Origin: Rhizobium mongolense subsp. loessense
Lineage (GTDB): Bacteria > Pseudomonadota > Alphaproteobacteria > Rhizobiales > Rhizobiaceae
DNA: 64,000 bases
Direction of reading: 5' to 3'
Assembly: GCF_900099775.1 (NCBI RefSeq)
Contig: NZ_FMTM01000007.1
Coordinates: 248,001 to 312,000, forward strand
Shown: piece after piece, positions 8,953-16,751 of the stretch
How positions within the stretch are numbered: position 1 is the first letter of the stretch
How the letters are laid out: each line of letters opens with the position of its first letter
Position numbers and translations under genes: made by a program
The notes under the pieces: model-generated
Database searches by the model: none
What the model saw: the letters and a program-made list of their open reading frames with translations, nothing else
What the model was told of the DNA's origin: nothing

Positions 8953-9091
8953 TACTCCCTAGCGGGAAGAAGGTGGCGGTAGCCGGATGAAGGGGTGCGG
9001 CAGACGTAGTCTTTCGCTATGTGCTCAAGACGTCGATCCGCTCCGCCCCCTCATCTGTCCTTCGGACATCTTCTCCCCGCTGGGGAGAAGA
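8953..9091. repeat. RIME-like intergenic repeat, copy 2
   Basis: Two oppositely oriented ends: a left end with GGGAAGAAGGTGGCGGTAG then CCGGATGAAGGGG, and a right end with CCCCCTCATCTG then a CTTCTCCCC/GGGGAGAAG hairpin (about 9070-9091). It fills the gap between the TIM-barrel and Gfo/Idh genes and could stabilise or end the upstream transcript. Confidence 0.7.
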
Positions 9092-9103
9092 AAGAAGCAA
9101 GGC

Positions 9104-10156
9104 TCACAGCCCGAGCATGCGGCGGTTCGCCGCCTGGTCCGTTCCGCTGCCGGCAAAATCGTCGAAGGCCTTCTCGGTGACGCGGATGATGTGTGCCTTG
9201 ACGAACTCAGCACCCTCACGCGCACCGTCTTCCGGATGCTTCAGCGCGCATTCCCATTCGACAACGGCCCAGCCGTCGAAATTGTTGGCCGTCATTTTCG
9301 AGAAGACGGCGCCGAAATCCACCTGGCCGTCGCCGAGCGAGCGGAAGCGGCCAGCGCGATCGACCCAGCCCTGGTAGCCGCCATAGACGCCCTGACGCCC
9401 GGTTGGATTGAACTCCGCATCCTTGACGTGGAACATCTTGATGCGATCCTTGTAGATGTCGATGTTGTCGAGATAGTCGAGGCACTGCAGGACATAGTGC
9501 GATGGATCGTAGAGCATGTTGGCGCGCGGATGGTTGCCGACCCGCTCCAGGAACATCTCGTAGGTGACGCCATCATGCAAATCCTCGCCGGGATGGATTT
9601 CATAGCAGACGTCGACGCCACACGAGTCGGCATGGTCGAGGATCGGCTTCCAGCGGCGGGCAAGCTCGTCAAAGGCCGTTTCGACAAGACCGGCCGGACG
9701 CTGCGGCCACGGGTAGATGAAGGGCCAGGCAAGCGCCCCTGAAAAGGTCGCATGTGCCTTGATGCCGAGGTGCTTGGAGGCCGTCAGCGCCATCTTCACC
9801 TGCTCGACCGCCCATTCCTGCCGCGCCTTCGAATTGCCGCGCACTTCCGGTGCGGCAAAGCCGTCAAAGGCCTCGTCGTAGGCAGGATGCACGGCCACCA
9901 GCTGGCCTTGCAGGTGGGTCGAAAGCTCAGTGATCTCGATGCCGTTTTCCCGCGCCTTGCCGGCGAATTCGTCGCAATAATCCTTGGAGCTGGCGGCCTT
10001 CTTCAGATCGATCAACTGACCGGCCCAGGTCGGAACCTGCACGCCCTTGTAGCCGATATCAGCCGCCCATTTGGTGATCGCATCCCATGAGTTGAAAGGT
10101 GCGGCATCGCCCGCAAACTGCCCGAGGAACAGGCCAGGCCCTTTGATCGTCTTCAT
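9104..10156 (-). CDS. TIM-barrel sugar phosphate isomerase/epimerase-like protein
   Basis: Xylose-isomerase-like TIM barrel (AP endonuclease 2 superfamily), 350 residues. Putative metal ligands are at the expected strand ends: Glu in VCYEIHPGED, Asp/His in YDPSHYV, His/Asp in FHVKDAEF and Glu in VVEWEC. The frame runs 75 codons further upstream, but GGGAGGA before the ATG at 10156 and the family N-terminus choose that start. The upstream region has a LacI-type site, GTAAACGTTTAT (10183-10194), resembling the tandem sites ahead of the CUT2 transporter, so the two units may share a regulator. Members of this superfamily act as isomerases, epimerases, dehydratases or deglycosidases; function here is unresolved. 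Confidence 0.8.
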   Translation of the reverse strand: MKTIKGPGLFLGQFAGDAAPFNSWDAITKWAADIGYKGVQVPTWAGQLIDLKKAASSKDYCDEFAGKARENGIEITELSTHLQGQLVAVHPAYDEAFDGFAAPEVRGNSKARQEWAVEQVKMALTASKHLGIKAHATFSGALAWPFIYPWPQRPAGLVETAFDELARRWKPILDHADSCGVDVCYEIHPGEDLHDGVTYEMFLERVGNHPRANMLYDPSHYVLQCLDYLDNIDIYKDRIKMFHVKDAEFNPTGRQGVYGGYQGWVDRAGRFRSLGDGQVDFGAVFSKMTANNFDGWAVVEWECALKHPEDGAREGAEFVKAHIIRVTEKAFDDFAGSGTDQAANRRMLGL

Positions 10157-10182
10157 GTCAGAATCCTCCCTGATGATCGACC

Positions 10183-10194
10183 GTAAACGTTTAT
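10183..10194. promoter_or_regulatory. LacI-type operator candidate before the TIM-barrel gene
   Basis: GTAAACGTTTAT, nearly a perfect palindrome, 27 bases before the start codon. It shares the GTAAAC-TTTA pattern with 14073-14107, which suggests the LacI protein at 14202 also binds here. Confidence 0.5.
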
Positions 10195-10362
10195 GATAAC
10201 TTCTAGCACGGATTCTGGCGGGAGCCAGGCGCCCCACGCCCTTGCGGCAGATGCAACTGAAAAGCCGAAAGTCAAACTGAAGTGAACTAATCACGCCTGC
10301 CTGGAGGCTGCAAGAGGTACGTGCCGCATTCTTGACCACGGCGCATGCCCGCAAGGAAAGAA

Positions 10363-10392
10363 AATGCGCCCATTTTCGCAAATGGGCGCATT
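10363..10392 (-). terminator. Intrinsic terminator after the CUT2 substrate-binding gene
   Basis: 13-bp perfect arms (AATGCGCCCATTT and its complement) around a 4-base loop, followed in the minus direction by TTTTC. It separates the transporter operon from the TIM-barrel gene. Confidence 0.8.
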
Positions 10393-10403
10393 ACGGTCGA
10401 AGA

Positions 10404-11354
10404 TCAGAACGGAGAATCCGGGAAATAGAAGTCCTTGGCGTTATCCTTGGTGATGAGCGTCGCGTCGAGAATATAGGTACCGCGCACCGGAACCTGATCG
10501 TAGAAATTTGCTGCCGTCATTTCCATCGCCGTGCCGACCATCGCCGGCGGATAGAGAACGTCGACCGGGATCAGCTTGTCGCCGTCTATGACCTTCTTGA
10601 CCATGTCCTTGGAGCCGGCGCCGGCGATAACATACTGGATGTCCGTCCGCTTGGCCTGCTCGATGGCCTGCAGCACGCCGACGGCCATGTCGTCGTCCTG
10701 GCACCATACGACGTCGATCTTCTGGTACTTCGTCAGATAGTCCTGCATGACCTTGAAGGCGTCGTCGCGGTTCCAGTTGCCGTACTGGCGGTCGAGAACC
10801 TTGACGTTCGAACCGGCGATGCCTTTGTCGAAGCCGTCCTGGCGCTGCTGGTCGATCGGGATCGGCAGGCCGCGGATGACGACCACCTCTGCATCGGGCG
10901 TGTTTTCCTTGATGTACTTGCCGGCGACTTCGCCAAGCGCGGGGTTGTTGCCGGCAACGTAGAGGTCGCGAACGGAATCATCGTTGTTGCTCGGCGCACG
11001 GTCGACGAGCGCCACGAACTTGCCGGCGTCCTTGATTTCCTTGATGGCGTTGACGAGCGGATCCGGATCCGACGGCAGGATGACCAGGGCATCAATGCCT
11101 TGTGTCGCAAGATCCTGCACGGCGTTTGCCTGGCTTGCGGCATCTGGCGAGGTCTTGACGATGACGTTCAGGCCCGGATGTTCGGCCATCAGCAGCTTTG
11201 CCACGCGCTCTGCATGGAAGACGACGCCGGCCGTCCAGCCATGATCGGCTGCGGGAATGGAAACGCCAATCGTCACCTTCTTGTCCTGGGCATACGAGAC
11301 GCCCGTGAGGACCGCCATGGCGGCGACGGCCAACCCCAAAATTTTTTTACGCAT
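10404..11354 (-). CDS. CUT2 sugar ABC transporter, substrate-binding protein
   Basis: Periplasmic binding protein of the ribose/galactose type (Peripla_BP_4), 316 residues with a Sec signal peptide ending near VSYAQ. Typical segments are VSIPAADHGWTAGVV, LVILPSDPDPLV and VIAGAGSKDMVKK. The ribosome site lies in a purine-rich GAGAGAGAGAG tract. It is the third gene of the ATPase-permease-SBP operon and is followed by a strong terminator. The substrate cannot be read from sequence; neighbouring xyl genes make a pentose possible but do not prove it. Confidence 0.87.
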   Translation of the reverse strand: MRKKILGLAVAAMAVLTGVSYAQDKKVTIGVSIPAADHGWTAGVVFHAERVAKLLMAEHPGLNVIVKTSPDAASQANAVQDLATQGIDALVILPSDPDPLVNAIKEIKDAGKFVALVDRAPSNNDDSVRDLYVAGNNPALGEVAGKYIKENTPDAEVVVIRGLPIPIDQQRQDGFDKGIAGSNVKVLDRQYGNWNRDDAFKVMQDYLTKYQKIDVVWCQDDDMAVGVLQAIEQAKRTDIQYVIAGAGSKDMVKKVIDGDKLIPVDVLYPPAMVGTAMEMTAANFYDQVPVRGTYILDATLITKDNAKDFYFPDSPF

Positions 11355-11427
11355 TTTCTCTCTCTCTCTCCCAATGTATGACTGGGTCTAGTCGATCGAG
11401 GACCGGGCGACCCATAAACCCGGCTAT

Positions 11428-12438
11428 TCACGGTTTGCGTACCAGCGACCGCTGAACCAGCATGGCGATGATGATGATCGCCCCCTGGATGGCACCGATC
11501 AGGTATTCGCTGATGAAATTCGAAAGCAGCATGATGTTGCCGACGAGTTCGAGGATGAAGGCGCCGCAGATCGTGCCCCAGACCCGGCCCGCGCCACCCT
11601 TGAGCGCCGTGCCGCCGACAACCACGGCGGTGATCGCCTGCAGTTCCCAAAGGATGCCGGTCGTTGCCGAGGTCGACCCAAGTCGCGGCACATAGAGAAG
11701 CACGGCGATGGCGACGCACAGGCCCTGGATGACAAAGGCGATGGTGCGCACGCGATTGACGGCGATACCGGAATAACGCGCCACGTCGCTGCTGGAGCCG
11801 ACCGCCACGACATGCCGCCCATAGCGGGTGCGGTAAAGGACGAAGGCTGCAACGCCGGTGACGGCAAGGATCACGGCGATCGGAACCGGCACGCCGAGGA
11901 TGGACCCGAAATAGGCCGGGCGGTAGAGTGTCTGCAGTTCGGGCTCGCGCAGCGTGATGGCGCCGCCTTGCGAAAGCCAGGTGGTCAAGCCGCGATAAAC
12001 GCCCATGGTGCCGAGGGTGGCGATGAAAGGCTCGATCTTGCCAACGGTGGTGATGAGACCGTTCGCAAGGCCGCATGACGCGCCGATTACGATCGTGAGC
12101 ACGATGGCAGCCGTCAGCATCAGCGCCGGATCGGCGATCGCGCCGGAATTCATGAACAGGATCATCAGGCTGGCGACGAAAGCAACCATCGACCCCACGG
12201 AAAGGTCCAAGTCACCCGCCGAAATCACGAAGGTCGCGCCCACGGCAATGATGGCAATGAAAGCGCTTCTCGTCGCAACATTGGCAAGGTTCGTGATGCC
12301 GATGAAATTCGGATTGACCAGCGCCCCGACCACGAGAAGCAACGCCAGTGCCGCGAAGGGCGCGACCGCCCGAAGATCGACATCGCGCCAGGAACGGCGC
12401 CGGCTTTCCTTTTCGCTGCTTTCCTCGCTTATACTCAT
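11428..12438 (-). CDS. CUT2 sugar ABC transporter, permease
   Basis: Inner-membrane permease of the RbsC/XylH family, 336 residues with about ten hydrophobic segments. The conserved CUT2 region AITAVVVGGTALKGGAGRVWGT is present near the C-terminus, and ISAGDLDLSVGSMV near the N-terminus. The frame can start at a GTG 16 codons upstream (12486), but the ATG at 12438 has GGGAGG 12 bases ahead and gives the usual family length. It lies 71 bases after the ATPase gene and 73 bases before the binding-protein gene. Confidence 0.88.
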   Translation of the reverse strand: MSISEESSEKESRRRSWRDVDLRAVAPFAALALLLVVGALVNPNFIGITNLANVATRSAFIAIIAVGATFVISAGDLDLSVGSMVAFVASLMILFMNSGAIADPALMLTAAIVLTIVIGASCGLANGLITTVGKIEPFIATLGTMGVYRGLTTWLSQGGAITLREPELQTLYRPAYFGSILGVPVPIAVILAVTGVAAFVLYRTRYGRHVVAVGSSSDVARYSGIAVNRVRTIAFVIQGLCVAIAVLLYVPRLGSTSATTGILWELQAITAVVVGGTALKGGAGRVWGTICGAFILELVGNIMLLSNFISEYLIGAIQGAIIIIAMLVQRSLVRKP

Positions 12439-12509
12439 GTTCAAAACCAACCTCCCGTCCCATTGCCCTTGGGAATTCGCTGCCACGCCCCGACCGGATT
12501 ATTCGCCTG

Positions 12510-14033
12510 TCAGGCAGCAATCTTTTTTTTCAATCCAGCCGCGTAGCGCATGATTTCCTGTTCGGAGATCTCATCGCCTTCCAAAATTCCGACGATCCGG
12601 CCTTCACGCATCACGGCGATACGCGTGCAAAGTCCGATCACCTCCGGCATCTCGGAAGACACCACGATGATCGAATGACCATCGCGGGCCAGTGCCGAAA
12701 TGAAATGATAGATCTGCTGCTTGGTGCCGACATCGATGCCGCGGGTCGGCTCGTCGATGATGATGATCTGCGGCTCGATCTCCATGACTTTCGCCAGCAG
12801 CAATTTCTGCTGGTTGCCCCCGGACATGCGGCCGGCAACGATATTGCCGTCCCTGACGCGGATGTCGAAGCGACGACGGGCCCTTGCCATCGCAGAGGCT
12901 TCGCTCGCAGCGCTCAGATAGCCGAACCGGCCATGCTTGTCCAAGGATTGCAGCGTAAGGTTGGCAATCATGCCGGAGTTGAGAAGCAGTCCCTTGGACT
13001 TGCGGTCCTTGGTCATGTAGGCCAAGCCTGCGCGATTTGCGGCATGAACGTCGTGCGGAGGCACGGACTGTCCGTTGACCGTGACTTCACCCGATGCGCG
13101 CGAGCGCAAACCCATGATCGCCTCCATAAGCTCGGTACGGCCGGATCCGATCAAGCCGGAAAAGCCGAGGATCTCGCCTCTCCGGACCTCGAAACTGGCA
13201 TCACGGACATAGTGGGTCGATACCGAATTGACGCTGAGCACGACCTCTTCATCGACATCGGGCTCGTTCTTGGCGGGATAAAGGCTGGAGAGCTCCCGCC
13301 CGACCATCAGCTGAGCGATCGATTCGCCGTCCAGAATCGAGGTGGGCGAGGTCTTCACCCATTGGCCGTCGCGCAGCACGGTCACCCGGTCGGTCAGTTC
13401 CATGACTTCGTCGAGCTTGTGGGAAACGAAGACGAAGCTCGTTCCCTGGTCACGAAGCTTGCGCACCTGCTTGAACAGGAAGTTGATCTCCTCGCGCGAT
13501 AGCACCGCGGTCGGTTCATCCATGAATACGATCCGCGCGTTGCGGCTGATCGCCTTGGCGATCTCCACCATCTGCTTGTCGGCGATCGACAGCGTATTGA
13601 TCTGCGCATTCACGTCGACATGCGAGCCGAGGAGATCAAGGACGCGCCGCGCCTCGGCGCGCATGTACTTGCGGTCGAGCACGCCGAAACGCGTGACTTC
13701 GCGACCGAGAAACAGGCTCTCGGTAACGGTCAGATGTTCGGCGAGATTGAATTCTTGGTGAATGATGACGATGCCGAGCGCCTCTGCAGCACCATTGGGC
13801 GGCAGCGTTACTGGTTTGCCGTCGAGCAGGATTTCGCCGGAGCTTGGCTCTTCGAAACCGGAAAGGATCTTGACGAGGGTGGATTTGCCGGCGCCGTTTT
13901 CGCCCATCAGCGCATGGATTTCGCCGGCGCGGAGGTCGAAATTGACGCTGAAGAGCACCTGCACGCCGCTGAACGACTTGCTAATTCGCCTTGCCGACAG
14001 CAGCACCGCGCCTTCGACGGTCTCCGGATTCAT
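12510..14033 (-). CDS. CUT2 sugar ABC transporter, tandem ATP-binding protein
   Basis: RbsA/XylG-type ATPase with two ABC domains, 507 residues. Domain 1 has Walker A GENGAGKS, the weak signature LSIADKQ and Walker B IVFMDEPT. Domain 2 has the degenerate Walker A GLIGSGRTE characteristic of CUT2 ATPases, with signature MSGGNQQ and Walker B IIIIDEPTRGID. GGAGGGG before the ATG at 14033 decides against the GTG five codons upstream. First gene of the operon, divergent from the LacI regulator, with tandem operators between. Confidence 0.9.
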   Translation of the reverse strand: MNPETVEGAVLLSARRISKSFSGVQVLFSVNFDLRAGEIHALMGENGAGKSTLVKILSGFEEPSSGEILLDGKPVTLPPNGAAEALGIVIIHQEFNLAEHLTVTESLFLGREVTRFGVLDRKYMRAEARRVLDLLGSHVDVNAQINTLSIADKQMVEIAKAISRNARIVFMDEPTAVLSREEINFLFKQVRKLRDQGTSFVFVSHKLDEVMELTDRVTVLRDGQWVKTSPTSILDGESIAQLMVGRELSSLYPAKNEPDVDEEVVLSVNSVSTHYVRDASFEVRRGEILGFSGLIGSGRTELMEAIMGLRSRASGEVTVNGQSVPPHDVHAANRAGLAYMTKDRKSKGLLLNSGMIANLTLQSLDKHGRFGYLSAASEASAMARARRRFDIRVRDGNIVAGRMSGGNQQKLLLAKVMEIEPQIIIIDEPTRGIDVGTKQQIYHFISALARDGHSIIVVSSEMPEVIGLCTRIAVMREGRIVGILEGDEISEQEIMRYAAGLKKKIAA

Positions 14034-14072
14034 TATTCCCCTCCCCACGGCTCCCGTCCGCTTTATGGACTG

Positions 14073-14107
14073 TGTAAACCTTTACATTGGCGATGTAAAG
14101 GTTTACA
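14073..14107. promoter_or_regulatory. Tandem LacI-type operators between the CUT2 operon and its regulator
   Basis: A perfect 15-bp inverted repeat (TGTAAACCTTTACAT and its complement) with a 5-base spacer TGGCG. Each arm is itself a near-palindromic 14-bp LacI site (TGTAAACCTTTACA, TGTAAAGGTTTACA), with centres 21 bp apart, about two helical turns. It sits 40 bases from the ATPase start and 95 bases from the regulator start, so it could control both. Confidence 0.75.
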
Positions 14108-14201
14108 TCATTGGATACATGAGAATTTTTCAGCGTCGCCTTTGACCTTCGGGGAAGTCTGTGTAGTGTCCCGGTCAAGACGAGACCCAAGGCAGAGCGC
14201 A

Positions 14202-15233
14202 GTGTCGAATTCCACTCCCGCAACAATCGAAGACGTCGCCCGAATTGCCCAGGTTTCGATTGCAACGGTCTCCCGCGCGATCCATATGCCCGAGAAGGTC
14301 GCGAACTCGACACGGCTCAAGGTCAACCAGGCGATCGCCATCACCGGCTACACGACGAATGCGATGGCGCGCAGCCTGCGGCTCGGCCGCTCGAACATGA
14401 TTCTCGTCGTCGCGCCCGACATCGGCGACCCGAATTTCTCCAGCATCCTGGTCGGATTGGAAAATGAAGCCCGCGCGCACGGCTACGGCATTCTCATCGG
14501 CCATACGCAGAATGATGCGCAGCGCAGTCTCGAATATCTGAAGTTCCTGAATTCCAATCAGGCGGCCGGGCTGATCCTCTTCACCGGCATCCTGCCCTTC
14601 GGCCACCAGACCATGACGGCGCGCCTGCCGCCCAGCGTCGGCGTCTTCGAACCGGTCTTCAACGGCGGCATTCCCTATGTCGGCGTGGACGACATCGCGG
14701 GCGCCCGCAAGGCCGTCGACCTGCTGATTGCCGAGGGCCATCGGAAGATTGCCTTCATCGGGGATTCGCGCACCCGCCTCGCCTACAGCCGGCGGCGCAT
14801 GGGTTATGAAGCCGGATTGGATGCCGCTGGCGTTAGTCCCGACCTTCGAATTGTCTTCGAAGGCGACGGCACGATTGAAAGTGGCCGCCTGGCGGTCGAA
14901 CAGCTTTTTATGCGCGATACCCTGCCGACGGCCTTCATGTGCGTCAACGACCAGACCGCCATCGGCGTCATGATCGGCCTTGGCGCGCGCGGCTACGATA
15001 TCCCTCGGGATTTTTCCGTGACCGGCTTCGATGACGTGCCTCAAGCCGTCTTCATGTCACCCTCGTTGACGACGATCCGCCAGCCACGCACAGCCATCGG
15101 CAAGCATGCCATGGCGCTTCTGCTCGAACTGCTGTCGGACGGTCAGCCCGCCGAAACGGAAATCCTGCTCAGACCCGATTTGGTGGTCCGCAACTCGGTC
15201 TCTGCGCCCTCGCGTAACTGGATGAGGAAGTAA
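14202..15233 (+). CDS. LacI family transcriptional regulator of the CUT2 sugar operon
   Basis: LacI-family repressor, 343 residues. The N-terminal helix-turn-helix reads TIEDVARIAQVSIATVSRAI, followed by the hinge (ITGYTTNAMARSLRLGRSN) and a periplasmic-binding-protein-like sensor domain ending in SLTTIRQPRTAIGKHAM. The start is GTG at 14202, directly before the DNA-binding domain; the frame stays open far upstream through the divergent ATPase gene, which is not coding for this protein. A weak AAGGCAGAG precedes the GTG. Its position facing the transporter, with tandem palindromes between, points to local control by the transported sugar or a derivative. Confidence 0.9.
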   Translation: MSNSTPATIEDVARIAQVSIATVSRAIHMPEKVANSTRLKVNQAIAITGYTTNAMARSLRLGRSNMILVVAPDIGDPNFSSILVGLENEARAHGYGILIGHTQNDAQRSLEYLKFLNSNQAAGLILFTGILPFGHQTMTARLPPSVGVFEPVFNGGIPYVGVDDIAGARKAVDLLIAEGHRKIAFIGDSRTRLAYSRRRMGYEAGLDAAGVSPDLRIVFEGDGTIESGRLAVEQLFMRDTLPTAFMCVNDQTAIGVMIGLGARGYDIPRDFSVTGFDDVPQAVFMSPSLTTIRQPRTAIGKHAMALLLELLSDGQPAETEILLRPDLVVRNSVSAPSRNWMRK

Positions 15234-15242
15234 GAAGGACTA

Positions 15243-15271
15243 CGGCGGCAGCCGAATGAAAGCTGCCGCCG
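15243..15271. terminator. Shared hairpin between lacI-type gene and xylA
   Basis: 10-bp arms CGGCGGCAGC/GCTGCCGCCG between two convergent genes (stops at 15233 and 15283). There is no strong U run, so it is probably a modest bidirectional terminator. Confidence 0.5.
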
Positions 15272-15282
15272 GCCGGCATTTC

Positions 15283-16593
15283 TTAAACGTAGCGGTTGAC
15301 GACGTTTTCCAGCAGTTCCTGCTTGCCGGATTTCGGCTGCGGGTTGATGTTTCTGGTTTCAACCCACTCTGCGATCTGCTCCAGCGAGTATTCGCCGCGC
15401 AAGAGCTTCTGGCCTTCGGGGGCGTTCCAGCCGGCATAGCGATCCTCGAGCGGTTTGGAGAGCGCCCTGTCCTCTATCATCCTGGCCGCCGCCTTCAGAC
15501 CGCGAGCACAGCAATCCATGCCGCCGATATGGCCGATCAGCAGGTCCTCCGGATCGAGCGACTGGCGGCGCAACTTGGAATCGAAGTTCGTGCCGCCGGT
15601 CTTGAAGCCGCCACCTGCTAGGACGTGGTAATAGGCCAGCGCCATTTCCGGGACGTTGTTCGGGAACTGGTCGGTATCCCAGCCGGACTGGTAATCGTTG
15701 CGGTTCATGTCGATCGAGCCGAAGATGCCGAGCGCGTTGGCAAGCGCCAGCTCGTGCTCGAAGGAATGGCCGGCGAGGATCGCGTGGCCCTGCTCGATAT
15801 TGACCTTCACCTCATTTTCCAGGCCGTTCCTTTTCAGGAAGCCGTAGACGGTCGCGACGTCGTAGTCGTACTGGTGCTTGGTCGGCTCCTGCGGCTTTGG
15901 TTCGATGAGGATGGTGCCCTTGAAGCCGATCTTGTGCTTGTATTCGACGACGAGGTTGAGGAAGCGGCCGAGCTGATCGAGCTCGCGCTTGAGGTCGGTG
16001 TTGAGCAGCGTCTCATAGCCTTCGCGGCCACCCCAAAGCACGTAGTTTTCGCCGCCGAGCTTATGCGTCGCATCCATGCAGGTCTTCACCGTCGCAGCCG
16101 AAAATGCAAAGACATCCGGATCCGGATTGGTCGCGGCACCCGACATGAAGCGGCGGTTGGAGAAGAGGTTCGCCGTGCCCCAAAGCAGCTTGACGCCGGT
16201 CGCAGCCTGCTTTTCGGCAAAATAGTCGACAATCTCGTTGAGGTTCTTCGTGTTCTCGGCAAAGTTATTGCCTTCCGGGCGAACGTCGGCGTCATGGAAG
16301 CAATAATAGGGCGTGCCGAGCAGCTGGAAGAATTCGAAGGCAACGTCGGCCTTCAATTTCGCTGCCTTCATCGTGTCTTCGAACCAGGGACGCAGAAAGG
16401 TCTGGCCGCCGAAGGGATCGCCACCCGGCCAAGTGAAGGTATGCCAGTAGGCAACCGCAAAGCGCAGGTGGTCTTCCATGCGCTTGCCCATGACAATTTC
16501 GTCGGGTTGGTAGTGGCGGAAGGCGAGCGGATTGGTGCTGTCCGGGCCTTCATAGTTCACTTTCTGGATATCGCCGAAAAATCCGGTGCTCAT
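15283..16593 (-). CDS. xylA: Xylose isomerase
   Basis: Converts D-xylose to D-xylulose in the cytoplasm; 436 residues, the usual length of the larger class of bacterial XylA. Visible motifs are the catalytic-histidine region YWHTFTWPGGDPFG, the metal-binding IEPKPQEPTKHQYDYD, and IDMNRNDYQSGWDTDQFP. AAGGAGA precedes the ATG. Downstream of xylB in the same direction; a 158-bp gap holding a RIME-like repeat separates them, so xylA may have its own promoter or be read through from xylB. Confidence 0.96.
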   Translation of the reverse strand: MSTGFFGDIQKVNYEGPDSTNPLAFRHYQPDEIVMGKRMEDHLRFAVAYWHTFTWPGGDPFGGQTFLRPWFEDTMKAAKLKADVAFEFFQLLGTPYYCFHDADVRPEGNNFAENTKNLNEIVDYFAEKQAATGVKLLWGTANLFSNRRFMSGAATNPDPDVFAFSAATVKTCMDATHKLGGENYVLWGGREGYETLLNTDLKRELDQLGRFLNLVVEYKHKIGFKGTILIEPKPQEPTKHQYDYDVATVYGFLKRNGLENEVKVNIEQGHAILAGHSFEHELALANALGIFGSIDMNRNDYQSGWDTDQFPNNVPEMALAYYHVLAGGGFKTGGTNFDSKLRRQSLDPEDLLIGHIGGMDCCARGLKAAARMIEDRALSKPLEDRYAGWNAPEGQKLLRGEYSLEQIAEWVETRNINPQPKSGKQELLENVVNRYV

Positions 16594-16640
16594 GATGTTG
16601 TCTCCTTGGGTTTCACTCTTGTCGGTTAGCAGCCAGGCGC

Positions 16641-16739
16641 CCCCTCACCCTACCCTCTCCCCGCCAGGGAGAGCGGGGGCAAGGGCCGCCGAAAGTACTT
16701 TCTCCCCAGAGGGGAGAAGGTGCCGGTAGGCGGATGAGG
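16641..16739. repeat. RIME-like intergenic repeat, copy 3 (between xylB and xylA)
   Basis: Contains CCCCCTCACCCTACCCTCTC at one end, a CTTTCTCCCC/GGGGAGAAGG hairpin in the middle, and GCCGGTAGGCGGATGAGGG at the other end, the same pattern as copies 1, 2 and 4. Confidence 0.7.
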
Positions 16740-16751
16740 GCAGCCTCAACC

